Shown piece by piece: positions 10,453-18,554 of a stretch of DNA of 60,590 nt; positions within the stretch are counted from its first letter, which is position 1; every line of letters begins with the position of its first letter. The translations under genes were made by a program, and so were the position numbers. Origin of the DNA: Maricaulis sp. GTDB taxonomy: Bacteria > Pseudomonadota > Alphaproteobacteria > Caulobacterales > Maricaulaceae. The DNA lies in assembly GCF_030149235.1 (NCBI RefSeq), contig NZ_JASBRW010000072.1, positions 1 through 60,590 on the forward strand, read 5' to 3'. The notes beneath the pieces were generated by a model. That model saw only the letters and a list, made by a program, of their open reading frames with translations, ran no database searches and had not been told where the DNA came from.

Positions 10453-10477
10453 GCCCGGCCTCACAAACACTTGATCA

Positions 10478-10501
10478 GGGGCGGTCTTGCATGACCGTCC
10501 C
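10478..10501. other. Stem-loop between the serine hydrolase and AhpD-like genes
   Basis: GGGGCGGTC (10478-10486) pairs with GACCGTCCC (10493-10501) with one G-U wobble and a 6-base loop. There is no T-tract. It could be a weak terminator or an operator for the downstream gene. Confidence 0.35.
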
Positions 10502-10559
10502 TGCATCGCGACCTCCTGTCCGACGCCGCTTCCGGCGCCGCAAGCGAGGACATAACGTG

Positions 10560-11129
10560 ATGACCGAATTCACGATGCATTCGGTTGAAACCGCACCCGA
10601 CGCCGCCAAGCCGCTGCTGGAGAAATCCCAGGCCAATGCCGGCTTCATTCCCAATCTTCATGCCTTGATGGCGGAATCGCCGGAGCACCTGGAGGCCTAC
10701 CAGACGCTCAGCGCCCTGTTCTCCCGGACCTCACTCAGCAAGACCGAGCAGAACATCGTCTGGCTCGCGATCAATGCCGAGCATAATTGCCATTACTGCG
10801 TCCCGGCCCATACGGCGATCGCCCAGATGCAAAAGGTTCCGCAGGACATCATCGACGCCCTGCGCGACGAACGCCCGCTCCCGGACGCCAAGCTGGAAGC
10901 CCTGCGGCAGTTCACCCTGAAGACGGTGCGTCAGCGCGGTGTCGTCTCCGATGCCGATACCGACGCCTTCCTCGCCGCCGGCTATACCCGACGCAACATC
11001 CTCGACGTGATCCTCGGCGTCTCGCACAAGGTGATGTCAAACTACATCAATCATTTCGCCGACACCCCGGTTGATGAGGCCTTCAAGCCCTTCGCCTGGA
11101 CCAAGGGCGAGGCTGTTGCCGCGGAATAA
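10560..11129 (+). CDS. AhpD-like carboxymuconolactone decarboxylase-family protein
   Basis: A 189-residue all-helical protein of the AhpD/CMD superfamily. The ATG at 10560 was chosen for its GAGGA site; the open frame extends to 10491 through an arginine-rich stretch that does not look coding. The redox motif CHYC with the following His (EHNCHYCVPAHT) is at about residues 77-88. Members act as thiol peroxidase partners or alkylhydroperoxidases. The gene stands alone, followed by a strong terminator at 11152. No AhpC homologue is nearby. Confidence 0.88.
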   Translation: MTEFTMHSVETAPDAAKPLLEKSQANAGFIPNLHALMAESPEHLEAYQTLSALFSRTSLSKTEQNIVWLAINAEHNCHYCVPAHTAIAQMQKVPQDIIDALRDERPLPDAKLEALRQFTLKTVRQRGVVSDADTDAFLAAGYTRRNILDVILGVSHKVMSNYINHFADTPVDEAFKPFAWTKGEAVAAE

Positions 11130-11151
11130 GCTTTCGCAATCAATCGATTAA

Positions 11152-11181
11152 GGGCGCTTCCTCGGGGAAGCGCCCATTTTT
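11152..11181 (+). terminator. Intrinsic terminator after the AhpD-like gene
   Basis: GGGCGCTTCC (11152-11161) and GGAAGCGCCC (11166-11175) form a perfect 10-bp stem with a 4-base loop, followed by ATTTTTATT. It separates the AhpD-like gene from the sortase operon. Confidence 0.9.
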
Positions 11182-11332
11182 ATTGCGCCCAATTTCGCCG
11201 CAATTCTCCCCGCAATCGCCGCAAACCGGCCCTTTGCCCTCCCCGATCCGGGCGCAGCTTGTCCATGGACAGGGAAGCGAACCGCTCGCGAAAAACACGA
11301 TCACGGCGGTTCGATTTATGGGGAGGAAGTCG

Positions 11333-13561
11333 ATGACTTCATCGCGCACACGCAACGCCGCCGGGAGCCAGGCCTGGCTCGGCCTGATGATCGCCATAGC
11401 CGCTTTTGCCGCCACGATCTTCTTGTGGTCTGAAGCCCAAGCCGACACGCTCGATCCGGCCACACCGGAAGGCATGGTCCGCCTCAGCGAGGTCAATGAG
11501 GGCGCCCTCCTCCTCAAGACCGTCGAGGCCGGTGTCTATGTGCCCGCGCCGCTGGTCGCGACCGATATCGCCCTCGACATCTCCGGTCCTGTCGTTCGCG
11601 CCACCATCACCCAGCGTTTCGAAAACCCCTCCGAAGCCTGGGTAGAGGGCACATACGTCTTCCCGATGCCTGAAGATGCCGGCGTCGATCGCTTGCGCAT
11701 GCAGATCGGTGAGCGCTTCATTGAAGGTGAGATCCACGAGCGCCAGCAGGCCCGCCAGATCTATGAACGTGCCCGTGCCGCCGGTCAGCGCGCCAGCCTC
11801 TTGGAACAGGAACGCCCCAACATGTTCACCACCTCTGTGGCCAATATTGGCCCGGGGGAGACCATTATCGTGCAGATCGAGTATCAGGATGTCGCCCGCC
11901 TGCGCGACGGCACGTTCGAAGTCCGCGCGCCGCTGGCGATAACCCCGCGCTACATCCCACAGGATGTCGGCTACCAGCTGGCGTCTACAGGCTCGATTTC
12001 ACGCTCCAGCGTGCCCGACGCGCACCGCATCACCCCGCCCATCATGCATCCGGACAGCGAGCCGGGCGAAGGCCTGCGCCTGCCGGTCACCATCCGCGCC
12101 AATCTCGACGCCGGCTTTGAACTCGGCCCGGTGGCCAGCCGCTTCCACGCCACCTATGTCGAACACACCGCGCCCGGCCAGGCCACGGTCCGTCTTGCCG
12201 ACGGCCCGATCCCGGCCGATCGCGACTTCGTCCTGACCTGGCGTCCGGCCAATGAAACGGCGCCGAGTGCAGCGCTCTTTACCGAGACCGTCGGCGATGA
12301 AACCTATCTCCTGGCGCAGATCCTGCCGCCAGCCCAGCTCGGAGCGGACACGCCGCGCCGCCCGCGCGAGACGATTTTCGTGATCGACAATTCCGGCTCC
12401 ATGGCCGGCGAATCCATGCGCCAGGCCCGTGAAGCGCTGATCTTCGCCCTCGAGCGCCTCGAACCGACCGATCGCTTCAATGTCATCCGCTTTGATAACA
12501 CGATGGAGCAGGTCTTCCCCGATGCTGTCGACGCCAGTGCGGTCAATCTTGCCACCGCCATCGGCTTTGTCCGGCGCCTGGACGCGGAAGGCGGCACGGA
12601 AATGCTGCCAGCGCTGGTCGCTGCGCTCAATGACAGCCGCCCGGATGAGACCGGCCGCGTGCGCCAGGTTGTCTTCCTGACCGATGGTGCCATTGGCAAT
12701 GAACAGCAACTTTTCGAGGCTATTGATGTCGGTCTAGGCCGTTCGCGCCTCTTCCCGGTCGGGATCGGTTCGGCTCCGAACACTTATTTCATGAGCCGCG
12801 CAGCCCGTGCTGGCCGGGGCACCTTCACCCATATCGGTCAGATCAGCGATGTGGCCGAGGTAATGGAAAAGCTCTTTACCGCGCTCGAGCGCCCGGTCAT
12901 GACCGAGCTCGACGCGCTGTTTCCCCGCGATGCGCTGGCCGAGATCTGGCCTGCACCGCTTCCGGACCTCTATTACGGCGAGCCGGTCGTCATGACCGCG
13001 CGCCTGCAGTCCACCGAGGGTGTGATGTTGGTGGAGGGTGAGTTGGCGGGCGAGACCTGGCGTGAACAGCTCTCGCTCGCGAACACCCGGCCCGCCTCTG
13101 GCATCGCCACCCTGTTCGGTCGCAATCGCATCCGCTCCATCGAGGAAACCCGTTTCCAGGGCGCGTACCAGGATACGATCGATGCGGGCGTGTTGCGCAC
13201 GGCGCTGGAATTCTCACTCGTTTCCCGCCTGACCAGCCTGGTCGCTGTCGATGTCACGCCAGCCCGCCCGGTCGCCGACCCGCTGGTACAGCGTGACATC
13301 CCAGTGATGGCACCGGATGGCTGGGACCTGGAGGCGGTCTCTGATGATCGTATCGATCCGGTCCAGCACGCCGCACTCGACACCGCTTTGATCGACCAGC
13401 TGCGCCCGGGCCGCGACCCCAACGCCCAGGCGGTCGACGAGAATGGTGTGCCGCTGCCGGCCACCGCCACACCGCGTGAAATGATGATGTGGCTCGGCGC
13501 GCTGATGATGCTGATCGCCCTGTTCTGGCTGATCGCCAACCGGGAGCGCCGGCTGTGGTGA
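11333..13561 (+). CDS. Sortase target protein: VIT and von Willebrand factor A domains with C-terminal LPATA sorting signal
   Basis: A 742-residue exported protein. The ATG at 11333 has a strong GGGAGGA site; the longer frame from 11183 runs over the terminator region. It has an N-terminal signal or anchor segment (about 10-35), a VIT domain (about 45-180) and a VWA domain (about 330-510) with the metal-site DNSGS. The C-terminal signal has LPATA at 708-712, a hydrophobic helix, and a basic tail (NRERRLW). This matches the proteobacterial sortase target family that sits next to a class GN sortase. The stop overlaps the sortase start (GTGA), so the two are coupled. The role at the cell surface is unknown. 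Confidence 0.93.
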   Translation: MTSSRTRNAAGSQAWLGLMIAIAAFAATIFLWSEAQADTLDPATPEGMVRLSEVNEGALLLKTVEAGVYVPAPLVATDIALDISGPVVRATITQRFENPSEAWVEGTYVFPMPEDAGVDRLRMQIGERFIEGEIHERQQARQIYERARAAGQRASLLEQERPNMFTTSVANIGPGETIIVQIEYQDVARLRDGTFEVRAPLAITPRYIPQDVGYQLASTGSISRSSVPDAHRITPPIMHPDSEPGEGLRLPVTIRANLDAGFELGPVASRFHATYVEHTAPGQATVRLADGPIPADRDFVLTWRPANETAPSAALFTETVGDETYLLAQILPPAQLGADTPRRPRETIFVIDNSGSMAGESMRQAREALIFALERLEPTDRFNVIRFDNTMEQVFPDAVDASAVNLATAIGFVRRLDAEGGTEMLPALVAALNDSRPDETGRVRQVVFLTDGAIGNEQQLFEAIDVGLGRSRLFPVGIGSAPNTYFMSRAARAGRGTFTHIGQISDVAEVMEKLFTALERPVMTELDALFPRDALAEIWPAPLPDLYYGEPVVMTARLQSTEGVMLVEGELAGETWREQLSLANTRPASGIATLFGRNRIRSIEETRFQGAYQDTIDAGVLRTALEFSLVSRLTSLVAVDVTPARPVADPLVQRDIPVMAPDGWDLEAVSDDRIDPVQHAALDTALIDQLRPGRDPNAQAVDENGVPLPATATPREMMMWLGALMMLIALFWLIANRERRLW

Positions 13562-14208
13562 GCGCACAGAAACGGGCGCACCCCAAGGCGGGGAGGATGG
13601 CGGCCACGCTCGCAGCCATCTGCCTCCTCCTCGCGGGCGGGTTCGTCTTCGGCCAGGGCGCTTATCTGACCGCCAAGGCCGAGATTGCACAGGTCCTTCT
13701 GGCCAAGGCCTGGACCCGTGCTCAGGATGGAGAGACCGCGCCAACACCATGGCCCTGGGCCGATACCTGGCCCGTGGCGCGCCTCTCTGTCCCTTCCCTC
13801 GGCGAGCGCGCCATCGTGCTCGCCGAGGGCGGGGGCGAAGCCCTGGCCTTTGGCCCGGCTCATCTCGCTGTCTCTCCGGCTCCCGGTGATGCCGGCACGT
13901 CGATCATTGCTGCCCACCGGGACACTCATTTTGCCTTTCTGCGGGATGTCGAGCCCGGCGACGAGGTGATTGTCGAGCGAGCAGATGGTGAGCGCATCGC
14001 CTTTCGCGTCACCCACACCCAGATCGTTCACGCCGAGCGCTCCGGCATCCAGCCGGCGGGCGGCCCGGCGCGACTGGCGCTGGTGACATGCTGGCCGTTC
14101 GGTTCACTGACACCCGGTCCACTGCGCTATGTCGTCTGGGCCGAGAAGATCATGACAGATCATCCAGACGCCGGATTTGAGCTGGCGCTGAACTCCGGCA
14201 CGGGTTAA
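13558..14208 (+). CDS. Class GN sortase
   Basis: A membrane transpeptidase of 216 residues from the GTG at 13558, which overlaps the target gene's stop by four bases. The N-terminal membrane helix (about 15-40) is followed by the sortase barrel. The catalytic residues are visible: His in AAHRDTHF, Cys in LVTCWPFG and Arg in GPLRYVVW. Sortases cleave the LPxT-type signal and join the protein to an acceptor amine. In Gram-negative bacteria they are rare and usually serve one dedicated VIT/VWA target, here the preceding gene. What the acceptor is in a Gram-negative envelope is not known. Confidence 0.93.
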   Translation: MSAQKRAHPKAGRMAATLAAICLLLAGGFVFGQGAYLTAKAEIAQVLLAKAWTRAQDGETAPTPWPWADTWPVARLSVPSLGERAIVLAEGGGEALAFGPAHLAVSPAPGDAGTSIIAAHRDTHFAFLRDVEPGDEVIVERADGERIAFRVTHTQIVHAERSGIQPAGGPARLALVTCWPFGSLTPGPLRYVVWAEKIMTDHPDAGFELALNSGTG

Positions 14209-14245
14209 CCCTTCTCGCCAGGCGGGGGCCTGTGAGGAGAGAAGT

Positions 14246-15010
14246 GTGGGCGAAGTGTTGTTCGCGCCCCTCGATGAGCCCTGGCCGCGCCGCGTCTTCG
14301 CCGGCGCGCTGGCCGTCATGGCCAATGCCCTTCTCCTTGCCCTGATCCTGCTGGCACCACGCCACATGCTCGACCCTGTCGAGCCGGATGTTGTCGAGGT
14401 CATTCTCGTAGAACGGCCCGTCGAGACGGAGGAGCCGCCCGCCGAGGTCCGCCCCGTACAGGACATTCCAGTCGAGCAGGAGGCCGAGCCGGAAACGGCT
14501 GACAACGCACCAGAGCGTCCCCCGCAAGCCCCGGAACAGGTCGCGCCCGCGGAATCTCAGGCCCGAGGAGAAACGATCCCGGAGGACGAAGACGAGGACG
14601 AGATCGAGCAGAGCCGCGGCGGTGGTGGCGGCTTCCTGGCTTTCGAGGGCGACGCCTTGTCATTGCCTGCCGGGCGTGGCTCTACCCCGATGTTCCTGCG
14701 CGAGGTCTTCTGCCAGTCCAGCTCTGCCGCGACCCGCGAGGCCGCTGCCTGTCCGGACGGCCCGCCGGAAGGAGGCTGGGCCTATTCCGATCACGGCACG
14801 GCCGAGCAATTGGCCCGTGTCCGGGCGGCCTACGGCATCGGCCTTACGGCAGAGGAAATCCGGGCACTGTTCGCCGACCGTCCGATCCCCGCACGCGACC
14901 TGGCCGGGCTTGGGACGACAACCAATCAGCACTCCCAGGCGACCAGTGCCGCCGACAGCATGCGCGACAGCTTGCCACCGCTGGTCCCAGATCCCGCTTT
15001 TGGCGATTGA
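14246..15010 (+). CDS. Unknown one-TM proline/glutamate-rich protein of the sortase operon
   Basis: A 254-residue protein that begins with GTG after a GAGGAG site. It has a short cytoplasmic N-terminus, one membrane helix (about 18-38), then a long Pro/Glu-rich acidic linker (about 45-130) with a Gly run. A compact C-terminal region of about 110 residues contains two Cys (FCQ and ACPDG). The layout resembles TonB-type periplasm-spanning proteins, but no TonB C-terminal domain is recognisable. It lies 37 bases after the sortase on the same strand, so it is probably part of the operon. Function unknown; it could assist, tether or accept the sorted protein. Confidence 0.7.
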   Translation: MGEVLFAPLDEPWPRRVFAGALAVMANALLLALILLAPRHMLDPVEPDVVEVILVERPVETEEPPAEVRPVQDIPVEQEAEPETADNAPERPPQAPEQVAPAESQARGETIPEDEDEDEIEQSRGGGGGFLAFEGDALSLPAGRGSTPMFLREVFCQSSSAATREAAACPDGPPEGGWAYSDHGTAEQLARVRAAYGIGLTAEEIRALFADRPIPARDLAGLGTTTNQHSQATSAADSMRDSLPPLVPDPAFGD

Positions 15011-15018
15011 CGGAGCAA

Positions 15019-15040
15019 GCGGATAACCGCTCTTATCCGC
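15019..15040 (+). promoter_or_regulatory. Perfect inverted repeat directly before the threonine aldolase ATG
   Basis: GCGGATAA (15019-15026) and TTATCCGC (15033-15040) form an 8-bp stem with a 6-base loop that ends two bases before the ATG at 15043. As RNA it would occupy the ribosome-binding region. As DNA it could be an operator. Confidence 0.5.
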
Positions 15041-15042
15041 TC

Positions 15043-16062
15043 ATGAACTTCCTCTCCGACACCACCGCCCCGGCTCACCCGACCCTGATCGATGCCCTCG
15101 CCCGCGCCAATGAAGGCTATGCGATGAGCTATGGTGCCGATGACATTTCCGCTCGTGTGGAAGCCCGGCTGAAAGAGATCTTCGAAACTGATCTGAAAGT
15201 GCTCTTTGCTGTATCCGGCACGGCCTCCAATGCGCTGGCGCTCTCGGTTCTTTGCCCGCCGCACGGCGCCATCCTGTGCCATGACGAAGCCCATATTCAC
15301 CGCGATGAACGCGGCGCGCCGGAATTCTATACCGGCGGGGCCAAGCTCATCCCGTTGCGCGGCGCCCACGCCAAGATTGAACTGGCAGAGCTCGATCGCG
15401 CCGTGGGTGAGATTCCCGAAGGCTTCGTGCATTCCAATCCGGTACGGGTGCTCTCCCTCTCCAATCTTACCGAAAGCGGCACCGCCTATACACCGGCTGA
15501 AGTCGCCGAACGCGCCGCCCGCGTCCAGGACCGGCCAGCCTTCGTCCATATGGATGGCGCCCGCTTCGCCAATGCCCTTGTCACGCTGGGCTGCACGCCG
15601 GCACAGCTGACCTGGAGGTCCGGCGTTGATGTCCTGTGCTTCGGGGCCACCAAGAATGCCGCCATGGGGGCAGAGGCCGTCATCCTTTTCCCCAAGGCGA
15701 TGGACCGGTTCGAGGAACTTCAGGCGCGCCAGAAGCGCGGCGGACATATGGCGCCGAAAATGCGCTATATCGCCGCCCAGTTCGATGCTTGGCTCAAGGA
15801 TGACCTTTGGCTGGACCTGGCCCGCCGGGCCAATCAGCGCGCCCGACTTCTCGCCGACGGTATCGGCACCATCGACGGGGTCGAGGTGCTGCACTCCGTC
15901 GATGGCAATGAAGTCTTCGCTCGCCTGCCCGAGGACATCGCGGCACGTATGCGGGACGCCGGGGCCGGCTTCTACCAATGGCCGGACGGTTCCGCGCGCT
16001 TTGTTGCCTGTTGGTGCACCGAACAGTCCGAAGTCGAGGCGCTGATCCAATCTGCGCGCTAA
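15043..16062 (+). CDS. ltaE: Low-specificity threonine aldolase
   Basis: A pyridoxal-phosphate enzyme that cleaves threonine and allo-threonine to glycine and acetaldehyde. The product is 339 residues from the ATG at 15043, where the family-typical MNFLSDTTAPAHP begins. The frame is open up to a TTG at 15007 that would overlap the previous stop. Family features include NEGYAMSYGADD, VHMDGARFANA with the cofactor Asp, and FGATKNAAMGAEA carrying the Schiff-base Lys. No clear ribosome site precedes the ATG; instead there is a perfect hairpin, which may affect translation. Confidence 0.92.
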   Translation: MNFLSDTTAPAHPTLIDALARANEGYAMSYGADDISARVEARLKEIFETDLKVLFAVSGTASNALALSVLCPPHGAILCHDEAHIHRDERGAPEFYTGGAKLIPLRGAHAKIELAELDRAVGEIPEGFVHSNPVRVLSLSNLTESGTAYTPAEVAERAARVQDRPAFVHMDGARFANALVTLGCTPAQLTWRSGVDVLCFGATKNAAMGAEAVILFPKAMDRFEELQARQKRGGHMAPKMRYIAAQFDAWLKDDLWLDLARRANQRARLLADGIGTIDGVEVLHSVDGNEVFARLPEDIAARMRDAGAGFYQWPDGSARFVACWCTEQSEVEALIQSAR

Positions 16063-16121
16063 ACACAGCTTGAGGTGGTGAAACAAATCGTGTACACCCC
16101 CTACATCGGATGGAGGTGTCA

Positions 16122-16631
16122 GTGGCGCACGGGACCGGAATTCTCTTCAAGCTCGACCGGATAGGCTTCGACGCCTATGGCCGGGTTCAGATCAATGATG
16201 ATGAAGCGGCGGGCGCGCTTCACCACCTGTTGCGCGAAGCCGATGCCATTGCCTGCCGGTCCGGATGCGGCATTCCGCTGGCCTGCGACAGCGCGCTCAT
16301 CCGGCGTGATGAGCTTGTCCAGAACGGGCCGGTGCTCTTGATCAATAACGCCGATTTCGCCTCCATTATCCGCAAACGGAAGGCGGTCGATGCGCGCGAA
16401 GCTGTGATCGTGTCGAGCCCTACAGGGCCCTGCAGACCGGCTAGCTCGCCTCGGCCTTTTCCTCATCCGTCGAACGGCGCCAAGGGCCGCTATAGCGCGG
16501 GTCCTGACGGCGACGGCGGTCCGGGCCGAAATAGGTCGAGGCCTTCACGAAACGGCGCGGGCGTTCGATCAGGGCCGAGATGCGATGGAAGAGATCAACC
16601 GGACGCACCGGCTTGGCGAGGTATTCATTGA
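16122..16631 (+). CDS. Hypothetical protein, doubtful
   Basis: An open frame of 169 residues that starts at a GTG preceded by GGAGGT five bases upstream. The first 105 or so codons have the third-position GC bias expected of coding DNA here. The translated part (FDAYGRVQINDDEAAGALHH, then a Cys-containing segment) matches no family that I recognise. The last 60 codons run antisense through the 3' end of a clear response regulator gene and look like shadow sequence. Either a short gene has lost its stop, or this gap is non-coding. A competing minus-strand frame covers 16119-16466. Confidence 0.3.
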   Translation: MAHGTGILFKLDRIGFDAYGRVQINDDEAAGALHHLLREADAIACRSGCGIPLACDSALIRRDELVQNGPVLLINNADFASIIRKRKAVDAREAVIVSSPTGPCRPASSPRPFPHPSNGAKGRYSAGPDGDGGPGRNRSRPSRNGAGVRSGPRCDGRDQPDAPAWRGIH

Positions 16632-16989
16632 CCCCGGCATTGATCGCCTCAAGGACTTTGGATTTATCCGTATGGCCGGTCACCATGATGATCGGCAGAT
16701 ACTTGTTCGCACTATCCGAGGCGGTGCGCACCAGGCGAGTAAACTCGAGCCCGTTCAGATCGCCGAGCATGTAGTCGACCAGGGCAAAATCCGGATTGAC
16801 GTCACGCATGGTCTCAAACGCGTCCGCTGCATCACGCACCTCGACAATCGTCCGCACGCCGAAACCCTGAAGGATCGTACGCAGGATCGTCGACATATGG
16901 GCATTGTCCTCAACAATCAGGACACGGATGCGTTCAAAACTACCGGACATGAGCGCTCTTGCGGCCGCGGGAATCAGGTCTTCTGTCAT
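16441..16989 (-). CDS. Single-domain response regulator with basic C-terminal tail
   Basis: A 182-residue receiver protein. The CheY-like domain spans about residues 20-145. It has the acidic pair in VEDN, the phosphorylatable Asp in ALVDYMLGD, the switch Thr in MVTGHT and the Lys in LAKPV. The last 35 residues are a basic, disordered-looking tail (FGPDRRRRQDPRYSGPWRR), seen in other alphaproteobacterial stand-alone receivers. No output domain is present, so it should act by protein contact or in a phosphorelay. It is one of three such genes within 2.1 kb, and no kinase is adjacent. Confidence 0.92.
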   Translation of the reverse strand: MTEDLIPAAARALMSGSFERIRVLIVEDNAHMSTILRTILQGFGVRTIVEVRDAADAFETMRDVNPDFALVDYMLGDLNGLEFTRLVRTASDSANKYLPIIMVTGHTDKSKVLEAINAGVNEYLAKPVRPVDLFHRISALIERPRRFVKASTYFGPDRRRRQDPRYSGPWRRSTDEEKAEAS

Positions 16990-17126
16990 AATCGCCCAGC
17001 GGTCTTAACCAAGTCTTGACCGGGCCGCCCGGCGCTGCGGCGCCGTGCCACGCCGCCAAAGCGCGAAATGTGCTAATCTGCGAACCATGGGTAGGGTTCA
17101 TCCTCCGACCGAGAAAGGAGACCGGC

Positions 17127-17519
17127 ATGAACATCGCTGAAAAGGCCGTCCGCGACCTCATCCTGCGGGCCCGCGGTTATGACGGCAAGGAGCAAATCGA
17201 AGATTTCGAGCGCGATCCCGATACCGGTGAAACCGATGCGGTTGAAAGCCTGCAGACCGGCACTAATGATGCCGGCCGCGACGAGCTTGAAGCCTGGATT
17301 GGCGGGCTAGACGAGGAAGCCCAGGCCGAACTGGTAGCACTCTACTGGATCGGGCGCGGCGATTATGAAGGCCGCGAGTTTCCGCGCGCCGTGGAACAGG
17401 CGCGCAGCCGTCGCTCGACCCCGACCGCAAACTACCTGCTCGGCGCTCCCTTGATGGGCGATTACATTGAACTGGGTCTGGATGCGGTCATCGAGGCCGA
17501 CGTCTATGATGACGCCTGA
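17127..17519 (+). CDS. DUF3775 domain-containing protein
   Basis: A 130-residue acidic cytoplasmic protein. The ATG at 17127 has AAAGGAGA before it; the frame extends upstream to 17016 without support. The sequence is dominated by the DUF3775 pattern: a helix with KAVRDLILRARGYD, a central DELEAWIGGLDEEAQAELVALYWIGRGDY segment and the C-terminal PLMGDYIELGLDA. The function of this domain is not established. It stands alone on the + strand between two minus-strand receiver genes. Confidence 0.85.
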   Translation: MNIAEKAVRDLILRARGYDGKEQIEDFERDPDTGETDAVESLQTGTNDAGRDELEAWIGGLDEEAQAELVALYWIGRGDYEGREFPRAVEQARSRRSTPTANYLLGAPLMGDYIELGLDAVIEADVYDDA

Positions 17520-17540
17520 AACCGGTCTGCTGCCAGGCCT

Positions 17541-18014
17541 CTAGCGGGTGCTGCGACGCCAGACGACTTCGGATTCCGGAGCGCTAGGCCCTTGGTCTGC
17601 TCGGGATTCCAGTACCTGGAGGATGCGGTTGCCCAGCACATCGGGCGCGACGGGCTTGACCAGATAGGCATCTGCGCCCTTTTGCACCGCTTCCTTGACG
17701 ACATGCGCCTCGGCATGCCCGGTGAGCACAACTACGGCCACATCGCTGTTGGGATGATCGGTCCGCGCCCGCAATTCCTCGAGAATGGACAGGCCAACCT
17801 CCCCCGCGAGCTCATAGTCCAGCAGCATGACGTCAAACGGCGCCGTATCCAGCGCTGCCCAGGCCGTGGCCACATCCGGAGCATCATGCACCTCGCTGGC
17901 ACCGAGGCCGGTGACGATCCGGCGCACCAGCGAACGGATCGCGTTGACATCTTCAACGATCAGAACACGCAGGTTTTGCAGACAGGGCTGAGACATCACA
18001 CTCGCCAAATTCAA
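17541..18014 (-). CDS. Single-domain response regulator
   Basis: A 157-residue receiver (151 if the in-frame ATG at 17996 is used). The CheY-like fold is complete: acidic residues in VEDV, the phospho-acceptor Asp in VMLLDYELAG, the switch Thr in VVLTGHAEA, and Lys in LVKPV. A short tail ends in VVWRRSTR, similar to the WRRSTDE end of the receiver at 16441, which suggests a shared origin. It has no output domain. It is separated from the next receiver gene by a 41-base AT-rich gap. Confidence 0.9.
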   Translation of the reverse strand: MNLASVMSQPCLQNLRVLIVEDVNAIRSLVRRIVTGLGASEVHDAPDVATAWAALDTAPFDVMLLDYELAGEVGLSILEELRARTDHPNSDVAVVVLTGHAEAHVVKEAVQKGADAYLVKPVAPDVLGNRILQVLESRADQGPSAPESEVVWRRSTR

Positions 18015-18055
18015 TTTCGATGCTGTTTTTGTCGCACAACGTATTGAATATTACC

Positions 18056-18493
18056 TTAATGCAACCCCGAGGCGTTGAGGATTTGCGGACGTTCGCGACG
18101 CGCGGCGAGCACAGCCATCAGGCTTTTCCCAAGCGTATTGGCGTTGAGCGGTTTGGGCAGAATAGCGCTCGCCCCCGCCTCCCGTGCGCCCTCGAACAGG
18201 AAGGGCAACTCAAGCGGGCCGAGTAACAGGACCGGCAGGTCCGGATCCGGGCTCGCCTGCGGATCGCGCAGGCTGCGGATCACATCGAGCCCGCTCTGCC
18301 CGCCCAGATCATAATCGACCAGGACGATGTCGGGCCGGCAGGTATGTGCCAACACCATCGCCTCTTCCGCCTCGCCGCACTGATACACGCGTTGCACCCC
18401 CAGCCCGCGCAACAGGGTCGACAGAACCGAGCGCACGGCTTGGCTATCATCGATCAACAAAACGCCGGCATCACTCAGGGCTGCAGGGGGCAT
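18056..18493 (-). CDS. Single-domain response regulator lacking the switch Thr/Ser
   Basis: A 145-residue receiver protein from the ATG at 18493, which has GAGGAG upstream. The acidic pair (LLIDDS), the phospho-acceptor Asp (IVLVDYDLGG) and the Lys (LPKPL) are kept. At the position of the conserved Thr/Ser, which normally couples phosphorylation to the output face, the sequence reads LLLGPLE, a Gly. This is visible by alignment with the two neighbouring receivers (LTGH and VTGH). It may be phosphorylated without the usual conformational switch, or act as a phosphate sink or a constitutive binder. Confidence 0.88.
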   Translation of the reverse strand: MPPAALSDAGVLLIDDSQAVRSVLSTLLRGLGVQRVYQCGEAEEAMVLAHTCRPDIVLVDYDLGGQSGLDVIRSLRDPQASPDPDLPVLLLGPLELPFLFEGAREAGASAILPKPLNANTLGKSLMAVLAARRERPQILNASGLH

Positions 18494-18554
18494 GGAAATC
18501 TCCTCGTCACACCGCACAGGGTTAATCCTGACACTTAATGCCGGGTATCCAGGC

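Noticed and set aside
8851-10506. 551-residue minus-strand open frame
   Set aside because: Antisense of the serine hydrolase; rich in His, Gln, Arg and Gly as shadow frames are here.
14926-16086. 386-residue minus-strand open frame
   Set aside because: Antisense of the threonine aldolase.
16119-16466. 115-residue minus-strand open frame
   Set aside because: Its sequence reads like antisense of the + frame at 16122, it lacks a ribosome site, and it overlaps the 3' end of the receiver gene.
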